64,000 nt of DNA from Falsihalocynthiibacter arcticus. Its GTDB lineage: Bacteria; Pseudomonadota; Alphaproteobacteria; Rhodobacterales; Rhodobacteraceae. Location: the NCBI RefSeq assembly GCF_000812665.2, contig NZ_CP014327.1, positions 3,253,501 to 3,317,500 on the forward strand. The letters run 5' to 3'. Each line of letters starts with the position of its first letter. Within the stretch, counting starts at the first letter, position 1. Positions 63,763 through 64,000 of this stretch are shown piece after piece. Below the pieces are notes generated by a model. It did not search any database. It was not told the origin of the DNA and saw nothing but the letters and a program-made list of their open reading frames with translations. The translations under genes were made by a program, and so were the position numbers.

Positions 63763-64000
63763 CTATTTTTGATGTCGCCGCATTGTGATCCATAATGTGG
63801 CGGCGATAATCAGCGCGGCACCGGCCCAAAATGCAGGTTTGGGTATCTCGTCAAAGACCAGATACCCGACCGTCGTCGAGAACACCAAACTGGCGTAAGA
63901 AAGAACTGACAAATACCCCGCTTGCCCGTAGCGGTGCGCGCGCAGGAAGCAAAACTGCGCGGATTGTGCGAAGACGCCAATGGCGAGGAGCAAGGGCCAT
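63763..64000 (-). CDS. EamA-family (DMT) transporter, partial
   Basis: The frame is open to the window edge, so only the last 78 residues are visible. These are three hydrophobic helices: LLLAIGVFAQSAQFCFLRAH, SVLSYASLVFSTTVGYLVFD and AFWAGAALIIAATLWITM. The Pro in FDEIPKPAFWAG is typical for the end of the second EamA repeat of drug/metabolite exporters. The substrate cannot be told. Confidence 0.85.
   Translation of the reverse strand, partial: WPLLLAIGVFAQSAQFCFLRAHRYGQAGYLSVLSYASLVFSTTVGYLVFDEIPKPAFWAGAALIIAATLWITMRRHQK

Overview
The window reads as chromosome of a marine alphaproteobacterium of the Rhodobacteraceae (Roseobacter group). This rests on the gene families: a VPLPA-CTERM exported protein, Opp-type ABC systems with fused double ATPases, a gamma-butyrobetaine/carnitine catabolic cluster, a DUF4173 membrane protein with a two-component system, and LPS-acyltransferase-like and YkuD genes typical of that group. 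No rRNA or tRNA gene was recognised, so the genus cannot be named.

Positions 1-15400 are a mosaic accessory region. It starts with a partial CAP-domain protein. A sulfatase fragment is then fused back to back with an N-terminally truncated DapA-like gene, followed by a NitT/TauT-type ABC ATPase without its permease. Next is a defence-like block on the minus strand (about 3416-7647): a zinc-hook AAA ATPase resembling the RloC anticodon-nuclease family (frameshifted), a type I restriction HsdS C-terminal fragment and a ComEC-like metallo-beta-lactamase-fold protein. A six-copy heptamer tandem repeat lies upstream of the block. A 6 kb integrative element (8149-14100) follows. It is bounded by 15-bp direct repeats and carries a P4-type integrase, an AlpA-like protein, winged-helix proteins, a phage-type small protein and a VPLPA-CTERM cargo gene. 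Remnants of crcB, a DUF1330 gene and a second integrase lie just beyond it.

Positions 15374-28474 form a coherent carbohydrate-utilisation locus: a divergent LacI regulator, a Tat-exported Opp-like binding protein, a GHL6-like glycosidase candidate, two permeases, a double ATPase, hydroxypyruvate isomerase, tartronate semialdehyde reductase and a GH42 beta-galactosidase. The implied route is uptake of a small beta-galactoside-like glycoside and channelling of a C3 keto-acid towards D-glycerate. The substrate is not known.

Positions 28475-37811 are again decayed: a broken SNase-like gene, a frameshifted IS110-family element with a bridge-RNA-like hairpin, an intact exported arylsulfatase, one intact and one degraded DUF1254 protein, and a small His/Gly-rich exported protein. 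Positions 38076-43080 hold LysR/MFS, a BNR-repeat protein and an HSL-type esterase.

Positions 43102-53001 are a gamma-butyrobetaine/L-carnitine catabolic cluster: a GlxA/CdhR-type regulator, a BKACE enzyme, a carnitine dehydrogenase-thioesterase fusion, a complete Opp-type ABC importer and gamma-butyrobetaine dioxygenase. Together they can convert gamma-butyrobetaine to carnitine, dehydrocarnitine, betainyl-CoA and glycine betaine.

Positions 53148-64000 look like housekeeping chromosome: a frameshifted SbcD/YhaO gene with a YhaN-type ATPase, a histidine kinase/response regulator/DUF4173 operon with OmpR-like 11-bp-phased repeats upstream, an LPS acyltransferase-like protein, a cold-shock protein, a decayed membrane protein, an L,D-transpeptidase, a small exported protein and a partial EamA transporter. 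Several otherwise intact operons contain single-base indels in homopolymers. Assembly or base-calling error should therefore be excluded before these genes are called dead.
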